64,000 nt of DNA from Micromonospora chersina. Lineage in GTDB: Bacteria > Actinomycetota > Actinomycetes > Mycobacteriales > Micromonosporaceae. Positions 45,348-52,870 of this stretch are shown here, in pieces. A program made the translations under genes and the position numbers. Position 1 is the stretch's first letter; every line of letters starts with the position of its first letter. Location: assembly GCF_900091475.1 (NCBI RefSeq), contig NZ_FMIB01000002.1, positions 4,526,001-4,590,000 on the forward strand. The letters are read 5' to 3'. The notes beneath the pieces were generated by a model. The model did no database searches. It saw only the letters and a program-made list of their open reading frames with translations, and was not told the DNA's origin.

Positions 45348-46406
45348 ATGTCGTCGCTGCCCACCCTCGCCGTGGTCGGGGCGACCGGCGCCGTCGGCAC
45401 GGTGATGTGCCAGATCCTCTCCTCCCGCCGCAACGTGTGGGGCGAGATCCGGTTGCTCGCCTCCGAGCGCTCGGCCGGCCGCCAGATCCAGTGCCGGGGC
45501 GAGATGCTGACCGTCCAGGCCCTCACCCCCGAGGCGTTCGACGGCGTGGACGTGGCCATGTTCGACGTCCCGGACGCGGTCTCGGCCGAGTGGGCGCCGG
45601 TGGCGGTCGCCCGTGGCGCGGTCGCCGTGGACAACTCCGGCGCGTTCCGGATGGACCGCGACGTCCCGCTTGTCGTTCCCGAGATCAACCCCGAGCAGGT
45701 GCGCAACCGGCCGAAGGGGATCATCGCCAACGCCAACTGCACCACCCTCGCGATGATCGTGGCGATCGCACCGCTGCACCGCGAGTACGGGCTGCGCGAG
45801 CTGGTGCTCGCCTCGTACCAGGCGGTCTCCGGGGCGGGGCAGGCCGGCGTGGACGCGCTGCACGCCCAGCTCGGCAAGATCGCCGGGGACCGGGTGCTCG
45901 GCTCCCGGCCGGGCGACGTCCGGCAGGCGGTCGGTGACGAGCTGGGCCCGTTCCCGGCGCCGCTGGCGCTCAACGTGGTGCCCTGGGCCGGCTCGCTGGC
46001 GGACGGCGGCTGGTCGTCCGAGGAGCTGAAGATGCGCAACGAGTCGCGCAAGATCCTCGGGCTGCCCGACCTCAAGGTCTCCGCGACCTGCGTCCGGGTG
46101 CCGGTGGTGACCGGTCACTCGGTCGCCGTGCACGCGGTCTTCGCCACCGAGGTGGACGCCGAGGGCGCCCGCGAGGTGCTGCGCAACGCGCCCGGCGTGA
46201 TCCTGGTCGACGACCCGGCCGCCGGCGAGTTCCCGATGCCGATCGACGCGGTGGGCACCGACCCGTCCTGGGTGGGCCGGATCCGCCGCGCGGTGGACGA
46301 CCCCCGCGCGCTGGACCTCTTCGTGACAGGCGACAACCTCCGCAAGGGCGCCGCCCTGAACACGGCCCAGATCGCCGAACTCCTGGCCAAGGAACTAACC
46401 CACTAA
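45348..46406 (+). CDS. asd: aspartate-semialdehyde dehydrogenase
   Basis: NADPH-dependent reduction of aspartyl phosphate to the semialdehyde. 352 residues. Nucleotide site [15 protein letters not shown] near 10, [18 protein letters not shown] near 97, catalytic Cys131 in NANCTT, then [11 protein letters not shown] and the active-site His/Arg region [12 protein letters not shown] near 247. It follows lysC by five bases in the classical ask-asd operon. Confidence 0.96.
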   Translation: MSSLPTLAVVGATGAVGTVMCQILSSRRNVWGEIRLLASERSAGRQIQCRGEMLTVQALTPEAFDGVDVAMFDVPDAVSAEWAPVAVARGAVAVDNSGAFRMDRDVPLVVPEINPEQVRNRPKGIIANANCTTLAMIVAIAPLHREYGLRELVLASYQAVSGAGQAGVDALHAQLGKIAGDRVLGSRPGDVRQAVGDELGPFPAPLALNVVPWAGSLADGGWSSEELKMRNESRKILGLPDLKVSATCVRVPVVTGHSVAVHAVFATEVDAEGAREVLRNAPGVILVDDPAAGEFPMPIDAVGTDPSWVGRIRRAVDDPRALDLFVTGDNLRKGAALNTAQIAELLAKELTH

Positions 46407-46438
46407 CCCCAACCCCGCGCCCCCACCCCGCCCCCTCC

Positions 46439-46521
46439 CCCGCGCCGATCTTGCACTTGGTGCCCCGGCATAACGGGTAAAAGCGGCGCGGGAGGGGCCG
46501 CAAGTGCAAGATCGGCGCGGG
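46439..46521. repeat. long palindromic intergenic repeat (REP/MITE-like)
   Basis: A 20-base arm at 46439-46458 (CCCGCGCCGATCTTGCACTT) is repeated exactly as its reverse complement at 46502-46521, around 43 bases. The arms read GATCTTGCACTT, much less G+C-rich than their surroundings, and are flanked by C- and G-rich runs. It lies between convergent asd and the GGDEF gene, where it may also terminate transcription. Confidence 0.85.
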
Positions 46522-46542
46522 TGGGTGGGGCCGGGTGGGGGG

Positions 46543-47994
46543 TTACGCGGCGGAGAGGTGTACTCCGTCTCGGCCGTGTTTCTTCACCGCGTAGAGGGCC
46601 TGGTCGGCGCGGCTCAGGGTGCGCTCCGGGGCTTCGCCGGGGCGGGGGAGCGCGACGCCGACGCTGATCGTCCGGCCGACGCGGCGGGCGGCCTCGGTGA
46701 GCCGCTCGGCGATCCGCACGGCCTCCTCGGGGCGGCTCACCTCGATCACCGCGACGAACTCGTCGCCGCCGGTCCGGTACAGCTCGTCGCCCTGGCGCAG
46801 CGCCCCCTCCAGCGCCCGGGCCAGCCCCACCAGCAGCCGGTCGCCGGCCTGGTGGCCGTACGTGTCGTTGACGTCCTTGAAGCCGTCCACGTCGATCGCC
46901 AACAGGGCGGTACGCCCCGGCGTGGCGCGCGCGATCCGCTGCCCGAACGGCCCCGTGTGGCGCAGCCCGGTGAGCGGGTCCGAGCTGGCCTGCTCGCGCA
47001 GCCGGGCGAGCGTACGCAGCCGGTCGAGGCAGGTCCACGCCTGCCCGGCCAGCAGCTCGATGAGGTTGACAGTGGTCGGGTCGGGGCGCAGCAGCCGCTC
47101 GTCGGCGACCAGCAGCACCCCGCCGCCGTCCGGCGGGCCGACCGGCACGGCCACCAGGGTGCGCGCACCGGCGCGCGTCAGCGGCAGGTAGTCCTCGGTG
47201 GGCGGGTGCCCCGCCTCGCCCAGCGTGTACGCCGAGCCGTGCCGGTGCGCCCGGGCGATCATCCGGCCGAGCGCAACCGGCCCAGCCTCGGCCAACTCGG
47301 CCCGGATGCGGGCCTCCAGCGGGCCGGGGGTGCCCGTCGGGGCGCCCAGCCGCGGCTCGCGCCGGCCGTCGAGGATCAGCACGGCGGCGGACAGTGCCGA
47401 GACGTCCCGGGCCGCGGCGATCGCGGCGGTCATCAGGTCCCAGTCGGTGGGGGCCGTCGTCATGGCGGTGGCGTGCCGGAGCAGCTTCTCGCTGCGGCTC
47501 TCGGCCGGCGGGCCACCGAGCGCCCCGAGCCGGGCGCCGAGCCGGTCGGCCAGCCGCTGCGCGGTAGCCCGCCACCGGTCCGTCTCGACCGGGCCGCTCC
47601 ACTGGAGGTCCAGCACGCCGAGCGGCCGGCCCGACCGGTCCCGCACCGGCACGCAGATCTCGGCCGTCACGTCGGGGCGTACGGGGAGGTAGTCGGGGTC
47701 GGCGGTCACGTCGGGGACGGTGGCGGGCTCGCCGGAGTCGTACACCCGGGCGACGATCGACGGTTCCGGGTCGCGGCGCGTGTCGCTCCCGGCCTTCAAC
47801 GGCACGGTGGAGAAGACCTGCCAGGCGCCGGTGGCCGCGACGCAGCGGAGCCGGTCGTGGACCTGGAGCAGGATCGAGATCGTCGCCGGGGTGTGCCGGG
47901 ACAGCGCCGCGACGGTCCACTGGCACGCCTCCAGCGCGGTCGACGCCATGGGAAGGCGGACCGTGACGTCCCGGACGACTCGCTCGTGATCCAC
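46543..47994 (-). CDS. GAF-domain diguanylate cyclase
   Basis: 483 residues from GTG 47994 (AGGA ribosome site five bases upstream). Two GAF-like sensory domains: about 15-150 (PDYLPVRPDVTAEICVPVRDRSGRPLGVLDLQ) and 175-320 (TRAGARTLVAVPVGPPDGGGVLLVADERL). The GGDEF domain runs from 335 (ASSDPLTGLRHTGPFGQRIA). The catalytic motif is an intact GGDEF near 409. RQGD sits exactly five residues before it, a product-inhibition I-site. Expected to make c-di-GMP in response to a small ligand, in the cytosol. No transmembrane helix. Confidence 0.9.
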   Translation of the reverse strand: MDHERVVRDVTVRLPMASTALEACQWTVAALSRHTPATISILLQVHDRLRCVAATGAWQVFSTVPLKAGSDTRRDPEPSIVARVYDSGEPATVPDVTADPDYLPVRPDVTAEICVPVRDRSGRPLGVLDLQWSGPVETDRWRATAQRLADRLGARLGALGGPPAESRSEKLLRHATAMTTAPTDWDLMTAAIAAARDVSALSAAVLILDGRREPRLGAPTGTPGPLEARIRAELAEAGPVALGRMIARAHRHGSAYTLGEAGHPPTEDYLPLTRAGARTLVAVPVGPPDGGGVLLVADERLLRPDPTTVNLIELLAGQAWTCLDRLRTLARLREQASSDPLTGLRHTGPFGQRIARATPGRTALLAIDVDGFKDVNDTYGHQAGDRLLVGLARALEGALRQGDELYRTGGDEFVAVIEVSRPEEAVRIAERLTEAARRVGRTISVGVALPRPGEAPERTLSRADQALYAVKKHGRDGVHLSAA

Positions 47995-48053
47995 GTCGTT
48001 CCTGCTCGGAGGGGGCGGGGCGCGATCAAGGGTACTCAGCGGACGAGGCGACG

Positions 48054-48090
48054 ACCTTCGTACACATGTGCTATCCACAGGCTGTGGACG
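48054..48090 (+). promoter_or_regulatory. compound repeated element, copy A
   Basis: TCGTACACATGTGCTA (48058-48073), a 9-of-12 match in the fixed bases of the SOS box TCGAAC-N4-GTTCGA, directly abuts the palindrome TCCACAG-G-CTGTGGA (48074-48088). It differs from 21746-21782 (minus) at only four of 37 positions. It lies between the divergent GGDEF and phosphodiesterase genes, 60 and 80 bp from their starts. Confidence 0.65.
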
Positions 48091-48169
48091 GGGCCTGTGG
48101 GTGCGGCCGGGACCCGCGGCCGGGCCGGCGACGCTAGCGTGGAGGTCCCGGGCTCGTCAGGAGGCGCCG

Positions 48170-48949
48170 ATGCTCATCGCCCAGCTCAGCGACCCGCACG
48201 TGACCACCGGCCCGCTCGCCGCCGAACCGGCGTCCGGGCTGCACCGGGCGCTCGGCCGGGTGCTCGCCCTGCGTCCCCGGCCCGACTGCGTGGTGATCAC
48301 CGGCGACCTGGTGGGCAACGGTCGCCCCGACGAGTACCTCGCGCTGCGCGAGATCCTCGCGCGCTTCCCGCTGCCCGTCCACCTCGCCGCCGGCAACCAC
48401 GACGACCGGGAGTCCCTGCTCGACACCTTCGGCGGCACCCCGTACCTGGGTGGCGGTTTCTCGGCCCACTACCACGTGGACCAGCCGGACGGGACGCTCG
48501 TGGTGCTCGACTCGCACGCGCCCGGGGACGATGCCGGGCGGCTCGGCGATGACCAGCTCGGCTGGCTGGACGGCGTGCTCGCCGGCCGCACCGAGGTGCC
48601 CGCCGTGGTGTGCCTGCACCATCCGCCGGTCGTCGTCGGCGTACCGGCCATGGACGCCATGGGGCTCACCGACGCGGACGCACTCGCCGAGGTGATCGGG
48701 CGCCACCCCCACGTCGCGCGCGTCGCCGCCGGCCACCTGCACCGGCCGGTGACCAGCGCCTTCGCCGGCACGGTGCTGACCACCGCGCCGAGCACCTGGA
48801 TGCAGGTCAGCCTCGCCATGACGGGCGAGGAGGAGATCGGGTGGGTCGCCGAGCCCACCGCGTTCCTGCTGCACCTGGTGTCGGGCGGCGGCTGCGTGAC
48901 CCACACCGTCCAGGTCAGCCACTCCGCCGGGCGGACCTGCTGGTTCTGA
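48170..48949 (+). CDS. CpdA-like metallophosphoesterase
   Basis: 259 residues from ATG 48170; AGGAGG lies seven bases upstream. All class III cyclase-type phosphodiesterase motifs are present: AQLSDPHV (5-12), GDLVGNG near 46, GNHDDRE near 78, LHHPPVVVG near 150 and GHLHRP near 192. Two-metal hydrolysis of a phosphodiester, possibly cyclic nucleotides. The gene is divergent from the diguanylate cyclase gene. Its stop codon shares two bases with the likely CTG start of the next gene. Confidence 0.9.
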   Translation: MLIAQLSDPHVTTGPLAAEPASGLHRALGRVLALRPRPDCVVITGDLVGNGRPDEYLALREILARFPLPVHLAAGNHDDRESLLDTFGGTPYLGGGFSAHYHVDQPDGTLVVLDSHAPGDDAGRLGDDQLGWLDGVLAGRTEVPAVVCLHHPPVVVGVPAMDAMGLTDADALAEVIGRHPHVARVAAGHLHRPVTSAFAGTVLTTAPSTWMQVSLAMTGEEEIGWVAEPTAFLLHLVSGGGCVTHTVQVSHSAGRTCWF

Positions 48950-49581
48950 CCGAGCAACTCCTCTGGTACGTCGCGTACGGCTCCAACCTGCACGCGGCGC
49001 GTCTCGACAGGTACCTGCGCGGCGGGCGGCCGCCCGGCGGGCTGCGCACGTACCCCGGCTGCCGGGACTGCCGACCACCGCGCCGGACGGAACCGGGGCT
49101 GATCCCCGGCGGCGTCTACTTCGCCGGGGAGTCGCGGGCCTGGACCGGCGGGATGGCGTTCTACGACCCGGAGCTGCCCGGACGGGCGGCCGTGCGGAGT
49201 TACCTCGTGACGGTCGAGCAGTTCGCCGACGTGGCGGCGCAGGAGATGTACCGGCCGCCCGGCACGGACCTGGACCTGATCCGGGCGGCGGCGGAGACCG
49301 GCCGGGCCACCCTCGGCCCCGGCCGCTACGAGACCCTGCTCCGGGTCGGTACGCGCGACGGCCTGCCGATGCTCACCTTCACCGCCCCGCACCGGGCGTC
49401 CGAGGTGGACTGGGCGTCGCCCGCGCCGGTCTACCTCGGCATGCTCGCCCGCGGGCTGCGCGAGGCGCACGGCTGGGACGTCGCGAGGATCACCGGCTAC
49501 CTGGCGGCCCGGCCCGGTGTCGCTGGGCGCTGGTCCCGCTCGCAGGTCCGCCGACTGGTCGCGGAGGCGTCGCACCGCTGA
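48946..49581 (+). CDS. gamma-glutamylcyclotransferase-fold protein
   Basis: About 211 residues, beginning TEQLLWYVAYGSNLHAARLDRYL. The YGSNL loop near residue 10 is the hallmark of the GGCT/AIG2-like fold, which often releases 5-oxoproline from gamma-glutamyl amines. The closing region WSRSQVRRLVAEASHR is basic. No ATG, GTG or TTG is well placed: the frame upstream runs inside the phosphodiesterase gene. CTG 48946 overlaps the upstream stop (CTGA), like the usual ATGA coupling. Start uncertain. The catalytic Glu of classical GGCTs is not obvious, so activity is unproven. Confidence 0.72.
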   Translation: MTEQLLWYVAYGSNLHAARLDRYLRGGRPPGGLRTYPGCRDCRPPRRTEPGLIPGGVYFAGESRAWTGGMAFYDPELPGRAAVRSYLVTVEQFADVAAQEMYRPPGTDLDLIRAAAETGRATLGPGRYETLLRVGTRDGLPMLTFTAPHRASEVDWASPAPVYLGMLARGLREAHGWDVARITGYLAARPGVAGRWSRSQVRRLVAEASHR

Positions 49582-49978
49582 CGCCACGTCGGCGCGGGGC
49601 TCCGGTGCGATGCTCGCTCCCTGCCGGTTCGGCCACGCCTCCGGGCGCCTGGTCGGGAGCACGCGCTGGCGTGCGGCCAGCGGCCGCCCTGCCCGGGGAA
49701 GCGCTACCGGGCGGACCGGCAGAACGGGACGCCGTTCGGTCGGGATCCGCCACCCGGTGGGCTGTATTTGCCTGCGCAGAGGTTGTCGACGCAAACGTCT
49801 CCCGGTGACATTGGCAGCGTCGACGGCGTGCCGCTCGGCACCCGTTCGTGGACCGGCAGGCGCCGCACCCTCCTGCCGGTCCACCCGGCGCACGGCGCCG
49901 GCTCCCTGGTCCCTGGGGGCCGGTGCCGTCGGGCCGCGCCGTGCGGTTGCGCGCCGACGGCCGGCGTGCCGGACCGGA
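49582..49978. other. 397-bp region without a gene, two inverted repeats
   Basis: It contains GTCGACGC (49785-49792) with GCGTCGAC (49817-49824), and the 13-bp hairpin listed separately. The stretch GGCTGTATTTGCCTGCG (about 49760-49776) is markedly A/T-richer than its surroundings. Open frames here have no ribosome site or protein-like composition. It may hold a small RNA or the remains of a gene; I cannot tell which. Confidence 0.4.
49848..49884 (-). terminator. 13-bp hairpin, candidate terminator of the hydrolase gene
   Basis: GTGGACCGGCAGG (49848-49860) pairs perfectly with CCTGCCGGTCCAC (49872-49884) around 11 bases. It lies 95 bases beyond the hydrolase stop on the minus strand. Confidence 0.55.
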
Positions 49979-50782
49979 TCAGCCGAGCAGGGTGTCGCGC
50001 AGCGCGGGGGCCAGCACCTCCGGCGGCACCTCGTGGAAGCCGCCCGCCAGGCTCAGGTGGGTGGCCCCGGGGATCGCCCCCGCGGTCGCCACGGCCGCGT
50101 CCCGCAGCCACGGCGGGCTGCCGGTGCTGTCCAGCACCACGGTGGGGGCGGCGATCGCCTTGAGCCGGTCGGCGGGCAGGCCGGCGTAGCCGGTGACCGT
50201 CGTGTCGTAGGCCAGGGTGTGGGCCAGCCCCACCATCCAGGCCCATTCCGGGGCCTCGCGCATCCCGCCGACCGCCTCGGCGGGCACGCCGACCGCGTCG
50301 GTCAGGAAGAGGGCGACCGCGTCGTCGCGCCGGCCGGCCGCGACCAACTCGCTCAACCGCTCGGCCAGCCCGGGCTTGGCGCCGCCGTGCGGGCCGGCCT
50401 GGAACGGCGGCTCGAAGAGCGCCAGCCCGCTGACCGGCACCCCCTCGGCCACGGCGTACGCGGCGAGGATCGCACCCGACGAGAGGCCGTAGAGGTGGGC
50501 GCCCGGGCCCGCCCTCTCGATCAGGGCGGCCACGTCCTCGATCTCGCGCTGCACCGCGTACGGGCCGGTGTCGCCGCTCTCGCCGCGGCCCCGACGGTCG
50601 TAGCCGTAGACGGTGAAGTCGGCCGTGAGCGCGGCGGCCAGCGGGCGCGTGGTGCTCCGGTCGTTGAAGGCCCCGCCGACCAGCAGGATCGGCGGCCCGT
50701 CGCCGGCCGTCTCGTAGGCGATGGTGGTGCCGTCGGCCGACCGCACCGAGTCCACCGTCCAGTTGGTCCCGCTCGACTCCAT
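49979..50782 (-). CDS. alpha/beta fold hydrolase
   Basis: 267 residues. Family features: oxyanion-hole region PPILLVGGAFNDRSTTRPL near 31-48, nucleophile elbow YGLSSGAI with Ser near 100, a candidate acid in VVLDSTGSP near 220 and the catalytic His in GGFHEVPPEV near 252. Substrate unknown: an esterase, lactonase or similar. TAGGAA (50795-50790) seven bases before the ATG may be a -10 box; the same bases give a weak AGGA ribosome site. Confidence 0.85.
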   Translation of the reverse strand: MESSGTNWTVDSVRSADGTTIAYETAGDGPPILLVGGAFNDRSTTRPLAAALTADFTVYGYDRRGRGESGDTGPYAVQREIEDVAALIERAGPGAHLYGLSSGAILAAYAVAEGVPVSGLALFEPPFQAGPHGGAKPGLAERLSELVAAGRRDDAVALFLTDAVGVPAEAVGGMREAPEWAWMVGLAHTLAYDTTVTGYAGLPADRLKAIAAPTVVLDSTGSPPWLRDAAVATAGAIPGATHLSLAGGFHEVPPEVLAPALRDTLLG

Positions 50783-50829
50783 GGCTACATTCCTAGCCCA
50801 TACCTCCGACAGCGGCGCGCCGTGAAGGA

Positions 50830-50851
50830 ATTCACCCCCCGGTCATGTCCG
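50830..50851 (+). promoter_or_regulatory. candidate PHO box before the 5'-nucleotidase gene
   Basis: Two directly repeated 11-base units, ATTCACCCCCC and GGTCATGTCCG, resemble the GTTCACC-type PhoP repeats of actinobacteria. About 215 bp upstream of a secreted nucleotidase. A perfect palindrome CCGACTAGTCGG (50849-50860) overlaps its end. Confidence 0.35.
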
Positions 50852-51067
50852 ACTAGTCGGGCGTACCGGCCCAGGTTGCTGTCGATATCCACAGTTGAGA
50901 TGCACTGCCCCGGTCGACCGATCGCTTGACGGGTGGCAAGCTTGCTTCGGCAGGCGGCGTCCCCCCGACCGCCGTCATCCGCGATCGACCCCTGTCACGG
51001 CACGTCCAGGGTCACCGGTGCGAACCATCGCCCGGACAGCCACGCGCCGAGTCTCACGAGGAGTTCC

Positions 51068-52807
51068 ATGTCCGTCCCCGGGATGCGCCGGGCCGCCGTC
51101 GGCCTGGCCGCACTCGCCGCGACCGCGTTCACCGCGGTCGCCGTCAACCCCAACCAGGCCGAGGCCGGCCCGAAGCCGGTCGACGTCAAGCTGCTCGCCA
51201 TCAACGACTTCCACGGCAACCTCGAGCCGCCGACCGGCTCCAGCGGCTCCATCGCCGGGCAGCCCGCCGGTGGCGCCGCATACCTGGCCGCCCACCTCGA
51301 CGCGCTGCGTGGCACCACCGAGGAGGAGCGGGAGCGCACCATCACGGTCGCCGCCGGTGACCTGATCGGCGCCTCGCCGCTGCTCTCCGCCGCGTTCCAC
51401 GACGAGCCCACCATCGAGGAGATGAACCTCGCCGGGCTCGAGTTCACCAGCGTCGGCAACCACGAGTTCGACGAGGGCGCCACCGAGCTGCTCCGGATGC
51501 AGAACGGCGGCTGCCACCCGGTCGACGGCTGCGCCGACGGCACGCCGTTCGCGGGCGCCAACTTCCAGTACCTCTCGGCGAACGCCTTCAAGACCGCCAC
51601 CGGCAAGCCGCTGCTGCCGCCGTACGGCATCAAGAAGGTCGACGGCGTCAAGATCGGCTTCATCGGGATGACCCTGGAGGGCACCCCGCAGATCGTCAGC
51701 CAGCAGGGCGTCGCCGGCCTCTCCTTCGCCGACGAGGCGGACACCGCCAACAGGTACGCCCGCATCCTCCAGGCCCAGGGCGTGCAGTCGATCGTCGTGC
51801 TGCTCCACGAGGGCGGCGTGCAGAACGGCGGCGGCATCAACGACTGCGTCGGCTTCAGCGGCCCGATCGTCGACATCGCCAACCGGATGGACCCGTCCAT
51901 CGACGTGATCGTCAGCGGGCACACCCACGCCGCGTACAACTGCAACATCAACGGCAAGCTGGTCACCAGCGCCAGCTCGTTCGGCCGCCTGGTCACCGAC
52001 ATCGACCTGAAGGTCGACCGGCGCAGCGGCGACATCGTCAGCGCGTCGGCGAACAACGTCGTGGTGACCCGGACCGTCGACCCGCACCAGGCCACGAACG
52101 ACCTGATCACCCACTACAAGACCGCCCTCGGCCCGGTGGCCGACAAGGTGGTCGGCGAGACCACCAGCGCGATCACCAAGACCCAGGAGAACCTGTACCA
52201 GACCGGGATCGACGTCAACGGCAAGCCGACGTACCAGACCGGTGAGTCGCCGCTCGGCAACCTGATCGCCGACGCCCAGCTCGCGGCCACCGACAACGAG
52301 CAGAACGCCGTCGCCGCGTTCATGAACCCCGGTGGTGTCCGCGCCGACCTCGACGCCGGCCCGGTCACCTACGCCGAGGCGTTCACCGTCCAACCGTTCG
52401 CCAACAACCTGGTGACGCTGGACCTGACCGGCGCGCAGCTCTACTGCCTGCTGGAGCAGCAGTTCACCACCACCAAGGTGCTGTACGCGTCCTCGACCGT
52501 GCACTACGTCGTCGACGTGAACGGCACCACGGCGCCGGCCGCCACGCCGTGCAGCGGCACCCGCGTGGTCCGGGGCAGCCTCACCATCAACGGCGCCCCG
52601 GTTACCGACAGCGCGACCTACCGGGTCACGGTGAACAACTTCCTGTCCGGCGGTGGTGACGGCTTCAGCGTCCTCACCGGCGGCACGAACGCCGTCACCG
52701 GCATGATCGACCTGGACGCCTTCACCGCGTACCTGACCGAGAAGTCGCCGGTCTCCGCGCCGGCCCTGGACCGGATCCAGACCACCGCGGAGGTCCCCGC
52801 CGCCTGA
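51068..52807 (+). CDS. secreted 5'-nucleotidase (bifunctional metallophosphatase)
   Basis: 579 residues from ATG 51068; AGGAG lies six bases upstream. A signal peptide ends near NQAEAGP. The calcineurin-like domain (about 38-330) has LAINDFHGN, AGDLIGASPLLS, VGNHEFDEG and VSGHTHAAYN. The 5'-nucleotidase C-terminal domain (about 365-560) has GNLIADAQLAAT and NPGGVRADLD near 420 and the substrate-binding NNFLSGGGDGFSVL near 520. Releases phosphate from extracellular nucleotides. No wall-sorting or lipid anchor, so it is free outside. A PhoP link is suggested by the upstream repeats. Confidence 0.93.
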   Translation: MSVPGMRRAAVGLAALAATAFTAVAVNPNQAEAGPKPVDVKLLAINDFHGNLEPPTGSSGSIAGQPAGGAAYLAAHLDALRGTTEEERERTITVAAGDLIGASPLLSAAFHDEPTIEEMNLAGLEFTSVGNHEFDEGATELLRMQNGGCHPVDGCADGTPFAGANFQYLSANAFKTATGKPLLPPYGIKKVDGVKIGFIGMTLEGTPQIVSQQGVAGLSFADEADTANRYARILQAQGVQSIVVLLHEGGVQNGGGINDCVGFSGPIVDIANRMDPSIDVIVSGHTHAAYNCNINGKLVTSASSFGRLVTDIDLKVDRRSGDIVSASANNVVVTRTVDPHQATNDLITHYKTALGPVADKVVGETTSAITKTQENLYQTGIDVNGKPTYQTGESPLGNLIADAQLAATDNEQNAVAAFMNPGGVRADLDAGPVTYAEAFTVQPFANNLVTLDLTGAQLYCLLEQQFTTTKVLYASSTVHYVVDVNGTTAPAATPCSGTRVVRGSLTINGAPVTDSATYRVTVNNFLSGGGDGFSVLTGGTNAVTGMIDLDAFTAYLTEKSPVSAPALDRIQTTAEVPAA

Positions 52808-52825
52808 CGGCCGACCGTAACGACG

Positions 52826-52859
52826 ACGGGCCCCCGGAGCTGATGCTCCGGGGGCCCGT
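52826..52859. terminator. terminator between 5'-nucleotidase and MFS genes
   Basis: ACGGGCCCCCGGAGC (52826-52840) pairs perfectly with GCTCCGGGGGCCCGT (52845-52859) around TGAT. It sits between two convergent stops and can act in both directions. Confidence 0.9.
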
Positions 52860-52870
52860 TCCGTGTGCCG

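Noticed and set aside
49517..50929. Plus-strand frame opposite the hydrolase gene
   Set aside because: Low-complexity Arg/Gly translation and antisense to a gene with a complete Ser-His-Asp hydrolase pattern.
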